Shown here: in pieces, positions 1 through 13,700 of the stretch
Layout: every line of letters begins with the position of its first letter
How positions within the stretch are numbered: position 1 is the first letter of the stretch
Notes under the pieces: model-generated
Seen by the model: the letters and a program-made list of their open reading frames with translations, nothing else
The model's database searches: none
What the model was told of the DNA's origin: nothing
Made by a program: the position numbers and the translations under genes
Source of the DNA: Trileptium ribeirensis
Lineage: Eukaryota; Nematoda; Enoplea; Enoplida; Thoracostomopsidae
Direction of reading: 5' to 3'
Assembly (NCBI GenBank): GCA_030248225.1
Contig: JASANE010029484.1
Coordinates: 1 to 64,000, forward strand
Length of the DNA stretch: 64,000 bases

Positions 1-1675
1 GAGGTTTTTCAGTACGTTGAAAACCATGATGTAGTCATCTAGAATCCAACACTTTACAATACCTTTTCAGAAATTTTCAACTGGTTTGAGGTCGACCGTC
101 AATGAACAAGATTTTCGTCAGTCGTTACTTATTTGGCTATGCGTTGCTTCCTGAAGTTTATTATAGGTTTTGTGACAAGCAGAATTAGGTGGTGTACTTG
201 TACTTTAACTCCTATCAGACCAGCATTATAAGGCCACAGAGCTCAAAACGTTTTAGGATGTATATATACATAGTACATACATCAAGCACAAAGCCAGTGA
301 CAGGTGGTGATTATACATAATGGCAACTAAACATTCTGGGTGCTCCATTTCATCCTTGCTTTCGAGATGTTCTCGAAGTTGTGTCAACTAAAATATCTAT
401 AAACTTCACGCGACAAAACATACCATAAAGCGTAAAAAAATCTTTCCGGATAAGTCATACTTTTAAATTGGTTACATAACTACTAACGAAAGACAAGTCG
501 TGTATCTATATAGCGTATACTTGAAAATAAGTTTCGTGATAGCTTTCACATTTTGAAGACAACTACGAAACAACCCGCCGTACATACAGATGTCTACTGC
601 TGTACGCAAGAGTGGTATTTTCAATTTTTGTTCTGGTCCACAGCGTGCGGCACAGAAATAATAAATAACATCCCTCCAGCTGATATCGATTTTATCACGG
701 TATGAGTTTCAATCAGCTTAAATCAAGTCGCGATAGCAAGATGAGCTAAAAATAAAACTATTACTGCGTAATCTAAATTTCGAAATTTCTTAAAACACCT
801 CAATCTTTGAATAAAATACTAAATTATCAACGTGTCGGAGTACGATTTTAAGAAATATGTGAGCGGTATTTTCAATTTTTGTTCTGGTCCATAGCGTGCG
901 GCACAGAATTAGTAAATAATATCCCTCCAGCTGATATCGATTTTATCATGGTATAAGTTTTAATCAGCTTAAATCAAGTCGCGATACCAAGATAACGAGC
1001 TAAAACTAAAACTATTACTGCGTAATCTAAATTTAGAAACTTCTTAAAAAACCTCAATCTTTGAATAAAATATTAAATTTTCAACGTGTCGGAGTACGAT
1101 TTTAAGTATTATGTGATCGAAAACTAAAGACAGCAACCAAAAAATTTAATATTTGTAATAATCAACTATGTACATGCATTAATGCAATATTCGTCGAATG
1201 AAGCTTCTGTTCCGGCGGCTAGTCGGCGTAGTCGCTCTACAGACAAACAATGTTTCAGACAGATCATTCATCAGTAATGTTGTCATTGGAAGGTATGTCC
1301 ATAGGGCACGGCGTCCAAGCTTACTGTAAATAATTGTCGAAATGTAGTGCGGAAATCAAAATCAATGCAATACGCAAACTATCTGTAAAAAGGCTTAGTC
1401 ACTATGTAGGTTTTGTGAAAGCGCCACAGGGCATCGAACCAGATCGCGTTCGGTTTCAAATTTGGCCGTGCTGCCACTAACAGCGGTGTCAATGTTACGA
1501 CTTTGATTGCATTGCCGTACGAATACGGTTACAACGTGGTAAAGAGCAGCACCATAGGCGCTCATGCTTTTCGTCGCTCATGCTTTTCGTGCTCCAGGAC
1601 CATTTTTCTATATACTAAATCAGTACTGATGTGAAGACAGCATTGCATTTCAAATGATTAATCTCCATAGTTATC
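1..1675. other. 3' flank of the MORC2-like gene
   Basis: No coding region recognised. It should contain the 3' UTR, whose end is not defined. A 16-base unit (gctcatgcttttcgtc type) is doubled at about 1559-1590, and a 251-bp duplication lies at 612-1114. Confidence 0.6.
612..1114. repeat. Two-copy direct tandem repeat, 251-bp offset
   Basis: The segment starting GGTATTTTCAATTTTTGTTC recurs 251 bases later with few differences (for example ccacagcg versus ccatagcg), through to CGTGTCGGAGTACGATTTTAAG in both copies. It carries no recognised gene. Confidence 0.9.
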
Positions 1676-1762
1676 CTATTTAGCTTGTCTTGCTTGTTGC
1701 ACACAAGCCTCGAGAAGTTGATCGACTTGTTCTGTGTCGCAGTTGGGATCGATTTCAAAATC
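1676..1762 (-). CDS. MORC2: MORC2-like terminal exon with stop codon
   Basis: Encodes [20 protein letters not shown], then VQQARQAK and TAG. It aligns in position with the acidic DIDINTDDELDAYIEDL tail of MORC2. The acceptor is GTTTTGCAG. No polyadenylation signal could be assigned with confidence; AATAAA on the minus strand first appears far downstream, near 160. Confidence 0.93.
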   Translation of the reverse strand, partial: DFEIDPNCDTEQVDQLLEACVQQARQAK

Positions 1763-4700
1763 CTGCAAAACACACTACAGTCTTAAAAATTCCATACGTT
1801 AGGCAGAAAAGATAAGCTGATTTTTATACTTCATGGAGATGATTACATCTAAGCGACATTACACGCCATAAATGATCGCTGCCAGCACAATATTAATGCA
1901 GACTGTTCCCTCGCTCTTAAGACAGCTATCATTAATTTGCGGCGCTAGTGCAAACGTGACTTCACACTTTCATTCAGACTGCAGAGGGAAGGTATAATAA
2001 TACAAACGTATTGTGAAAACGAAATTTACAGATTTTCACACTAGTCTCTGCTGCTAGTGGAACACAATAAAATAAAAATTATTGCACGAGTAATAGCTAT
2101 TCACAAATAGCATCAGTATGCCGCTTATTAAAACTTAAACATCAGTCAAAAACATGACGTAAGTGTGATTAGAACTATCAAAATTTCCAATTTCAAACTA
2201 CATTTCAAATTTCTCCTGCACTGATATGGTCGCGACTGTAACTTTACCAAATTTCCCAATTCGAGATAATGCCAGAAAAGCCCCGAAAATATGAAAAATG
2301 GGAAATCAACTACACACTTATTACAGTCTTACTCAGAACTAAAATCAAATATGCAGCGGAGTATTGATAAGGTCGCAAAACATGCCGAAATTAATAACAT
2401 CATTTTATACAGCGGTATCTTCCACGAACTTTTATCAAAATAGCATTATATTCCACCGTTTTTAATGTGATGTTTTCATAAAGGTTCCGTGAGTTTTCCA
2501 CACCAACTGAACACCATTTCGTTCCAATCCGATCCAAGCCCCTCCGGCCCGCTTTTTCTCTAATTTCACCACTATTCCGGCTAGCAAGAATTCTTCGCTT
2601 CGCTCGTTTCACTCATCACACTCAAAAGCAATAATTTATTAAATTGACATGCTGTGAGAATCTCTTTTTATAAATACAGTAAGCGTTGCGTAATATCTCC
2701 CAAATGGCAAGAGGTGCTAAAATACAGTTCGTTTCATACTGTAAACAATTTGTGTAAGTTAATGATCAGCGTACCACAACATGCTAGTAAACAACGTATT
2801 AAACATAATAATTGTTGTAAAACTCACTTCGTCAAGTGATTTAAGTAGCGTTGCAACCAAGCGTCGCACTGACGAGAGTTTCTGCTTCGACTGCTCGAGT
2901 TCTTGTTTGCCAAAATCGATCTGTTGCTGCTGTTCCGATACAAGCTGCAATGGGTACGTAATACGATAACTTGTATAAGTGCTACAATTACAGCCGGTGA
3001 AAATACTCAATCATTTCAACGTCCTCATGGTCAAAAGGTATGAAAGGCAAAGCAAAACCCGAACGATACTGAAAAACATACCATCTTAAGGCCTTTTTCG
3101 TAAGCTTGGAAAAATTCCGGGAGATCCAGCTGAATGAGTTCTTCAATACTCAATCTCGACACATCTTCCTTATTCATTCGCCAGTTGGGTGGCAAGAAAT
3201 AATATAGCGATCGTCTAAAAAATAACTATTCTTTCAATCGTGGAACAGTCAATGACAACAGTACTTTATTAGCTAACGTGAAGCTAGTATTCAGTTAAAA
3301 GATAACTGTTTAAAAGATTCAATGTTTACAGAATTCATGAAATAGCGAAAGGACTTTAAACCACACCGCCTTAAAATCACTGTAATACGCCCATGACACC
3401 ACTGAGTTTTTAAATCGACAAAAATTTATTCGCAAACAATAGATATGCTATGAAAAAACTTCTTTACCATCGAGTTTTTAACAAACGCTTTTCGAGTAAA
3501 CGATATTACGATCCTGTTTGGCAAAAGAAATAGTACTACAGCGCCACCAGAAATGTTCGCACGTTTATAGAACTGCTCGCTCGAAGTCACTTCTATCGCG
3601 TTATATAGTTACTGAAAACCTGAGTACTGTGTTATATGACTGATTTTATTATAAAGGTAAAAACTTATCATTTCGTCACCTTATTAGATTGCTGTTTGCA
3701 CAATGTTTATAGCAATGTTTGCTCGAAGTCACTTCTAGCGCGTTATATAGTTACTGAAAACCTGAGTACTGTGTTATATGACCGATTTTATTATAAAGGT
3801 AAAAACTTATCATTTCGTCACCTTATTAGATTGCTGTTTGCACTATGTTTATAGCAATGTTTGCTCGAAGTCACTTCTAGCGCGTTATACAGTTACTGAA
3901 AACCTGAGTACTGTGTTATATGACAGATTTTATTATAAAGGTAAAAACTTATCATTTCGTCACCTTATTAGATTGCTGTTTGCACTATGTTTATAGCAAT
4001 GTTTGCTCGAAGTCACTTCTAGCGCGTTATATAGTTACTGAAAACCTGAGTACTGTGTTATATGACCGATTTTATTATAAAGGTAAAAACTTATCATTTC
4101 GTCACCTTATTAGATTGCTGTTTGCACTATGTTTATAGCAATGTTTGCTCGAAGCCATTTCTGGTAGTAATGTAGTTACTGAAAACCTAAGTACTGTGTT
4201 GTAAGGTTGAAAACTTAATTTCCACGGCAAAAAATATCACATGTTGTCAGGAAGTACATTGTTAATAGGGACCAGGGGCACATGTAGCAATTAAACTAAA
4301 ACTGTCTCTTCACTGGACCCACGATTTGTGTGTCTCAACCTTCGGCAAAGAGGCTTTTACATTGTATTTAGTTAAATTTGTAAATCACAATTAATTGTTG
4401 TTACATTACAGCTTTTCATATACTATTGCGTACACATACAATGCCACGGAAGTTGTGACTATTAAAGGTTGCCGTAATTAAAGAAACTTATATTAACAAA
4501 GATAATTTCAAATAGTGATACGAATTCAAGTTAATTAAGCCATGTTCAGTTCAGAGCGACATAAAATTTTTATTTCATTACAAAAATTAAATAGTAAGTT
4601 GTCGAATTTCGAAAACTACATTACATTTCGGATATGCTGTTTTTCTCAACTAACTAAACCCAGTAGTGCGATAGGAAACCAATAAAAGTGCAACAATCTT

Positions 4701-7700
4701 GTCTAATGCCATGATACAATACTACGCCAAATTGTCTGGAATTCTGAACATAGCAGACATAAAATACGGTGCCCGCAAGAATTTATCTCTATCCGTTCGG
4801 CTGTTCCATTTTCTTTGGTATCTAATAGAAATTTTTTTGCTCGCTTTTTTAAAATCTGTTTGATAATGACAGAAGTTTGTTCGACACTACTGCTCGCAGA
4901 AGAAGAAATGTTTTCAATATTCGCTCGTTCAAAACTCCATAGACATTTTTGGCGATGGCTGTATCAGACAGCATGCTCAGGACTAGCGGAACTACGTTAA
5001 AAATGAGCATTAATTTAATAATAAAAACAACTTACTTGAATTTTTTGCTCATTTCCTCTAACTTTTCACGATCACTGGAATTCAACTGACCAGTGCTGCT
5101 GACAGGTTCCTGAGAACTACTGCTTGGAGAAGCTGCTGTTGAACTATCGATGTGATTTGTTGATTCTGCCTAAAATAAGTACAAAATAGTTACAACCCAA
5201 CCGCTTAACTATAACTTATATACCTGTAAAACCCCACCTTAAAAAACAGCATCCAAAAACAACAGTTAAAACACGGATTCTCCATTCGCTGACAAGTTTG
5301 TCATGAAGGTTAACGGATGGCGCCCTGGCTTGAATTGGAAGGACCGCATTTAAAAACTTTCAAAATTTAATATTTTTAAGAGAAAAACGCTAAAATTGTT
5401 AATAAACAGCCTCTGAAATGGTGCAAATTGAGATTAAAGCTAAACTAACTTTTCAACCATTTTTTGCTAAAATTAATCAAATTTATAGCTAAATAAATTG
5501 TTCTTGTAAAAAATTTGGCCAATTTTTTATGTCAATCTGGAGATTTTTTCACCGAAAGAAGGCAAAAATATTGCCTGGGGACATTTTGCCCGCGGAGGAG
5601 ACGAGGGAGGGGTAAAGCAAAACTTTGACATGGGCACTAGTGGCGTCGATTTTTGCCAGAGTGCCGAAAAATGCTAGCCCCGCTTTGAAAAGTCAGTATC
5701 GCATAACGTAAATTGTATAAAGCAAACCATCAAATCGTTCTTCAGTTGGCAGAAAAATACACGACAATCAATCGTCAAAACGATGAAATTGTGCCTAAAG
5801 AGCGTAAAAAATAAACCAGAGCGCCACCACGCTTCATTGTTTCCGCGTTACCCTGCTTACATAGCCGAGAATCATAACTGGAAAGTACATCAAGCCGAGC
5901 TACAAACCCAAAAACCATTGTCGACTATGATTCCCACTTTGTAACGACACCGACAACTGGTTTCCCACTAACTGAAAAATTTTAAGGGCCATGACCGGAG
6001 ACTTCTGTTTCAGAATAAGGAGCGTCGTATTGTGCCAAATGGTATAAAATAGGAGCTTACTCGGTTTATCCACGAGCTTCGACATCTAAAAATTTCAAAA
6101 TTCAATGACAAAAACAAAATCTGAGCTCTCTAAACTAAGGGTCTGACAGTTTCAAGTCCCCCTGGCAAAACAATGGGTGCCCCCACCCGCTTTCGTGCAT
6201 CTGGCAAAATTTTGTGATCCTCCTGCTTCATCGTACCCCCGGTAAAAACACCTTCACGTTAAATAAAATTGACCAGAACTTTCACTAGAATCCCACTTTG
6301 AAGCTAAAGATTTCAACATTGTCAACATTAGTTTAAAAAAAGCTGTTACCCTCTACCGTAAGCGTAGCCAAGGTAACCCTGATGGGCGGATATAAAATGC
6401 AGGGCATGCCGCTCTCGATATACTAAGCCTATGCCTTAGCCTAAGCTAAGGTCCTTATATGAGAAAAACACTAAGCCTAAGTCGGGGGGCTGGCGCCTCT
6501 CGAACCACCGCTCTACGCTGTTCTTTTTTAACCTTACAACTAAAAACTTATGAGGGTTACTTGGGCCGTAAGCGTTATAGAAGCGTTTCTGCCGCGACGT
6601 TTAACTTTTTCTCAGAAAAATATTGAATTTTGATAACTCTAAAATTTCGTAGCCTCCCTCCCGCCCCAAGTTGAACCCTATTTCATCCACATTGGCAAAA
6701 TCAGAGACCCCTGGTGTCGAACTAAGCCACCTCTCCTGCGTTTCATGCCCTCGGGCAAAAGTGGATAGCCCATAAAGTAGTTAATAACGGTTTCCGAAGC
6801 GGTGGAAAGACATATCTACTATTATTAAATGCAACTGTTGATCTAATATTACGTAATTATATCGAAATTTAGCCCCAGAAAGGCATTTTAAAGAATACTG
6901 CGAATTATTGTGTCACTTGGGAGCGTTTCCACTGGGAGAAGCAAATTAAATAATTTTGTCTTGGGTGCGAACCGGAGGGCGTGTTTTTTTTGAAAAAGGC
7001 AATCAAAAACTGAAACCGACTGCACACCCCAACACCCAAATTTGGAAAGCCATATCAGATAGAGAATGCCGGCCGAACAATAATAATGACAGCAGAAACA
7101 AATTTCTATTTAATTAAATTAATACGTACTTCAACTTTAACTCTGGATTCGTTTGCCAAACCATTGCCCTAAAAATTATATTAATATTATACTTGTGCAG
7201 AAAAAATACAAACTATCTGCGAGTTTAGTGTTGCTATTGCAGGTTTCGGTGAAAAAAATACAAAATTGCTCTTGTTCCATCGTTAGCAGCGAACCAAAAA
7301 TCTATATACAGAGCATTCTTGGTGGCCCCTACGCAATACATAACCATGCTACTGAAGACCAGATTATATTCTCAAAATCAGGTTATTGACACTAGACCTT
7401 TTAAAAACCTTTGAAAATGTGTAAAACAGTCGTGCAGTTCTCTATATAACCACACTATTGTAATCAGCATGCCGAAAAACCTCTATATTGTATATTTTTG
7501 ATACCATGTACGAAACTACTGAAAACCGATTATATTCTGGAAATCGGGTTTATTGACCCTAAACCAATAAAAACATCTAAAAAGGCAGTGGAAGTAGTAT
7601 TTGTTCTGAACAGTAGATAGCCAAACCATCAGAAAAACCTATGCATCCTACGGAAAACCTATAGTGAAAAAAATTTATTCTTGATGCCCTGTACGCAATA

Positions 7701-10700
7701 CGTACCTAAACAATTGAAAACCAAATTATATTCTAGAATTTTGAAACCCCAACTAAAGGTGTAATATAGTCAATGTTGGAATCTACAAAGTATCACATCC
7801 AGCGTGCTTGATACACTACTATGCACACATTGTGAGATAAAATACGCAATAACATGCCGACATTGGAAAGATCGCTATTTCTGGGGAAGGCTCCACGAAC
7901 CATATTCAGGTTCAGGGTGGCAAAGGGAGTGGTACCACAAAAACATCATGGTCAGAAAAGTTATGCATCTCGACGAGCTGATTCTACGTATCTTCAGTTT
8001 TCGATTCTCGAGATATGGGCTACGAAACACTTGTACCCGCATGGCCATATTTGGCAAAAAACCGTCAATAAACCAGTTTTTGCAACTTTAACTCGAAATA
8101 TGACGTCACAGTTGTTCGTGTTCAACAAAAAGCACATCGCCATCACTTTTGCTATCGAAAAAATCATCGAAATCCGTCCACCTGAAGATGAGTTATGCGT
8201 GAAAGAAACACAAAAACACAAATTTTCAGTTTTTCAATGGAGCCGTCAGTGGAAACTTTGCTCGCTCGTTTCAATAAATGCTGCTAATCAAATATTTCTT
8301 CAACCGCGAAGTTGTACATGAAATAAATAGCGATTCACTGTATCTTATTTGTCAACGGAACACACGTTTTCATGGTAGCCAGCTCTGGCATGGCACGTTT
8401 CAGTATCCTTGTAAACACAAGACGATAACCCTAGTTAATACAACTGTACTTAATATTTCAATATTGCCGTTAAAACCATATTTAGAGGTTGTTGTTGGTC
8501 TTAACCTTAGTGTATCGTGAAAAGAAACGTATGCCATTATAGGAAAATGTTAAAACTACTTACGCGTAACAGTTAAATTATGTTTAATTCCTTCTTATAC
8601 ATTATCGATGAACCTGTCCAGACCAAATAACAGTCTAGCACGAAACTGTTGTAATACTATTTGGTATGTATAAAAAGCAGACACTGAAAAATCTTGACCG
8701 TATTAGTTCATGTTAGTAACCCTCTAGACTAAAAGTAAGGCTCGTTAGTTTATTGTACTGAACGATATACTTACGGTATGCGGGTATTATAAATAAAAAT
8801 TGTCCAGCGACAAATAAATTAACTGCTAAACTCTTACTATATTTATGGTTCTCTGTAACCCTTATTTGCACAAGGCAAACAAACATTAGCTGGAGGATTT
8901 AGCCTTGTTAGGGCTGTTCACGCATCGTTCCCAACTGAGATACTTATGCTACGAAGAATATTATAAACCAACTATAATTATAGAAGCAACTATAACTTAC
9001 ACGGATAACGTTGTTTGCTTTAATTGGCTTTGGCGCGCCTAGAAAATCAACAAAAGATTACACATTTCACTGATTTGTAGAAATATAGTTCAATAATTAC
9101 GTCTAATACTTTTTGCTTTAGCCATTTTTGATCATTAACCATTGAGAAACACTTTGTAAGCACTTCCTAAATTTTAAAGAAAATCAAACCAACATTTCCT
9201 CCAATACTAATGGTTGAAATAATGCTAAAACTTCACAAAGCAAGGAAATAAAGCTTCATCGCTTTCATGGTTATCCAAAAAACATAGTCCCGTTACAAAA
9301 GGTTTCGTCTAGTTTCTTCAGATATATATACGTAAAATTGGCATTATCCATGCACGGTAGGTTTGTGTTCATCACTTCTTGTAGTCATATATGATGTTAT
9401 TGAACATTGTTTATCCATACCCCACAAAATCACTTCTTACGAGCGAATGTTTATAGCGGCAGTTTTGAAAGCACTTATCCTCCATACTTTGTTAGATTCC
9501 ACCATGATTGAGCTCAAAACGAACAACTGACCGTTTTTATCTATTGCCTTGCGAATTTGAGGAGCTAAAGTTTGTCCAACATTCCAGGAAGATGTCTGTT
9601 GCCACACATTCTTATAACATTGTGGGTAATAGATTTTAAATCATATTTGGTGACACACGACCATGATCCAATCCCACAGTATTCATCATACCACCCAATA
9701 ATGTCCTACCTAATCTAGATAACAACATAACAGTACAAATTACTGTATGCACTTTTGATGAAAAGACATTGATATTTTGAGAATAATTCCATTGCAATTT
9801 AATAATTTGTCCATTATATAACGTTGTGTTGTTTTATCAAAAAGTTTTGGTCGTAAGGAAAAACTTAAACAGAAGATGCATATTGAAAAGGCAAAAAAGT
9901 TATACATTGAAGCTTGGTCTGTTAAAATGTCGCATAAACACATTGAAAATCTGTTAGGACATATTTCACTAGACTCATAGAACATAAAAAATTGTAAGTC
10001 TTTGGTTAAGATATAGTCACGGGTAGAGCCAATCGCACAAAACCGAACACGAAACGCAAATTAATATTAACGCCAACAAAGTTTATAATTTTCGTTAGTT
10101 TACAAACGAAAATAAACGCAATCGAACGTTAGAACTTCCGTTTACCAACTTCCGCGTTCTTTGAAAAATTTCTTAAACTTACGTCGTAAGGCTCGTCTTT
10201 AGCAAAAGGTTTTTACGTTCGTTTTGAATGACTGAAGTTCCATACATGACGTCATACAAACCTAAGCCCCAAACTACTGGTTTCAGTGTTTTATTATAAC
10301 TGACAAAGCCTTCTCATACAAATTATTATTACGTATTTGATGTGGTATAGCAAATTAATGGTAGAATATCTCACAGCTTTGCAACAACATACACAACAGT
10401 TAAAAGCCTAATACAGAAATCAAATATGTTTAACAGTCTAAAGAGCTGTTCATTTTGTAGCTTGGCATAGCTACAACTCACTTCGGTTCGACGGAGGTTT
10501 CTGCGCTTCCTGAGATCGCACAACATTATTTTGTCCGCGTTTAGACGCCTAAATATGAAACAGATATGAACAACCGATAATTCCATTATATGCTCCAAAA
10601 TTTACATATATACAAGATTAATCAGAATTATCCATAATACAACTCAATAGCAGTGTATCTAACTTTTTTCGAAACACAACATTTTCATACAAAAATTTAT

Positions 10701-13700
10701 ACAACTATTTAGCGTTTCATGCAAAATAGCGTATATAATAATATATTACATACTATTCTAGTAATTTGCAAAGCGATGGAAAACAGTGCTCGTATAACAA
10801 GTTTGCGCTTAACGACCACTGTATCGTTACGATAGCTTCGCTTTCTAGAGTCCAATAAATTTTACTACATTGTACCTTTTCATGGTGTTTCTAGGCAGTT
10901 ACAGCCGACGAATCATATTTCCAAAATGAAGTGCGTTTTCATTTATTTGGTTATGTATTGTGTGCAGGGTATTAAGAATGTTCTATATAGGTATTTCTAA
11001 AGGCCGCTCGCAATGATTTGGTTATCTAGAATCCAGCCTGTATATTTAATGCCTTTTCAATGGGTTTAGGGTCAATGAACCCGATTTCCAAAATATAGTC
11101 TGTCTTCAATAGTTTGGTTATGTATTCTGACCTGGCCACAAAGATTGGTCTACATATAAGTTTTTGGTACGTTGCGCACGATGGTTTGGTTATCTAGAGA
11201 ATAGCACAATAATACATGTTGCGTTGTAAGGTGCTTTCGATTGGTTTATTGTCGACGAGATTTTAGGATTTTCAATCGGTTCAAAGTTCAGGAACTTTTA
11301 TGCTAGTATATGCTCAAACACTGCCTATTACAGGTGATTAAAACAAAATAACTTACAACTCGCTCCGTTTCATTTTCGCTTGGGAGGTGCTAGCAGCTTG
11401 TCTTATCGCCAAAGTGATGAATTCTGAGTGTTGAATATGTCAATTAAGAGGGATGTACAGAGCTATATTTAGCGTTAAATTATAAAAATAGGCCACCGAA
11501 TATCAGTCATTTTGTTTCAACAACTGAGAAGATATAGCCGCAACGCACTAATACTTAGAGGATAAATTACTCAGTAAAATGAGACTAAACACTAATACAA
11601 CCTGAGCGGTTGCGGAGATATTAACATTTTTGTATATTTGGGACCCATCGGCTCACTGAAAAACTACTTGAACCCTCCACTGCAGCGTAAATAATAATAT
11701 CAGCATACCATTTTCCGCTACACAGAGAATGAATTGCTCTACAAAATGGAACAAAACCGTTCATAGATCGTTACATGTGCATTTATTGCATTTCGGGTCT
11801 CTCGGGACCATTTTGGAACATATTTTCACTTAAAATTCTACATCTTAGCAGAACCGCGTAGTAAAGCATTATATATCTAAAGAATTACTTGCCCTACAAA
11901 AAAGCCTAATTTCACTCGGATATCTACACCTATTGTCGAGTTTTAATAAATAATATGGTTTTTGGACCTTCTTGGGACCCGAACTTAGTCCATTTGCCCC
12001 GCTTTTACGAGGTGAGGAAGACGACGGAGTCGGTTTTCGCGCCTTGCTAAAAGGCACAAATAGAAATTTTAAACTTTCAAATGAGCTATTGCGCGAATCA
12101 GTCTGTCTCGCCAAAGTTGAGTTATACGTGTCACCTTAAAAAACCAATAACGGACAATGTCAAATTCCATCACTGTCACGGCTAGTAAGAATTCCTCGCT
12201 CAATCACTCAGAATTCCACTATATACTTTATGTTTTGAGGGTAATTGCTAGACCTTATCTGCTGGTTTCCCCTGGTGGAGGGAGGGGCGCCCCATATATA
12301 GCCTCTGTGCGGTTCTTGCGACCGATTCATGCCACGCTCACTATATTGTACCTGGTCGCTCCCCCCCCCCCCAGCCTGAGAAATTAAATTAGAAGGCCAC
12401 CATAATACTTGCTCACCCCCGGTTCAAGAACTGACTAGTAAACAGGAACGTGAGGCGCAAGGTAGCTCAAGTTTTAAAACGTAAAAATAGTTTTATAAGT
12501 AAATAAATGTTGTAAATATGATCAGAAATTTATGGTTAGTGTTGAAGCACCTCATAATTTGAACAAAAATCACCACATTGAACTGGGGGACCATAATGCA
12601 TGGTACCTATCAGAAAACCTCAAATAAATATAATTTAACGACTCGTTACAATAATTATGGATATCTAAAGAGGGTAAATATCTTTGGCACCAAAGCAAAA
12701 AAATTTGACGGAATATGTGGCCAAAACAGGAAACAGTTAGCATATTTTTACCCCAATAAAGATTCGTAATTATTAGTAGCCGCGCAAATATTGCCTGGGG
12801 CATGAACTGAAGGAAATGAAAATTTAAATGAAAACCTACCTATCGTCTGCGACTAATTTAGCGAAGTTCGAACGCGCGAAAATACAAAATTATTTTAGTA
12901 AAAGAACGTTATTTTGCTTTTAAGGAAATTTGGTTAAGCTAAGATCGATCGCGATATCGACCGACTTCGTCTGTGTTCGGTTTGGTGTGCATCTAATGTT
13001 GATTGTAACCGTATGTAAGCACAATCACAATCATCGTCTGTTTGGAGAAGCCAGTTAATAAAGTACCGCCACTGCATAGTTGGGTACACAGCAAAAACTA
13101 AAATCCTACTACTAAAGGACTTTTCCCGAGAATGAACGGGAAGGCGCATGGAAATCACTACATTTTCGTCTTTTTAAAATCTGTAATTGGCCTTCGACAG
13201 TTTCCAAAACTTTGAAATACTAAATCAAGATATTAATGAATTAATAATATTATTCGATTTCTATTAAATCTCAGGTCATTGCTGACGCTTATCGCAAAGC
13301 AGTAACAGTATCACACATAGCTAAGCAAAAGTAAACACAGTCATATGTGTTGACACAAAGACATCGTGGCGTGCTCATACAATATAGCGTTTGTCGAACA
13401 AGCCGTTCTACAAAATCACAGTACGCAATATACGAGCACATTGGTACTGTCTGCAATCGCTAGAAAACATGGGGTATTTTTATAGAGGTGAAGGGAACTG
13501 CCCCCTCGTTGGCCCTGCGTGACACCTAAAAACATCTCCCTCTCCCTCCCTGACCTTTAAAATTTTCCATTTTAACCACTACAATTTTGGTTTCGCCACA
13601 TTTACCAAGACTTGCAAATAAATTTGACTAATTTTCTTGATCTTAGCAAAAAATTTGCCCCATTTTTGCCGATTTAACCAAATTTTTGCCCAATTTCTAG

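Noticed and set aside
3636..4138. Three 72-residue plus-strand ORFs as a protein repeat family
   Set aside because: They are one sequence repeated by the 142-bp tandem array and cross unit boundaries out of frame.
7854..8321. 155-residue plus-strand ORF as a gene
   Set aside because: Overlapping frames are open on both strands, no domain or splice context is recognised, and it lies in an intron.
10482..10548. Alternative frame of exon 18 ([20 protein letters not shown])
   Set aside because: It forces a stop in the 5036-5169 exon, whereas the chosen frame stays open to the natural stop.
12934..13158. Arg/Ser-rich minus-strand ORF as an extra linker exon
   Set aside because: Composition is tempting but no convincing acceptor and donor pair keeps phase 0.
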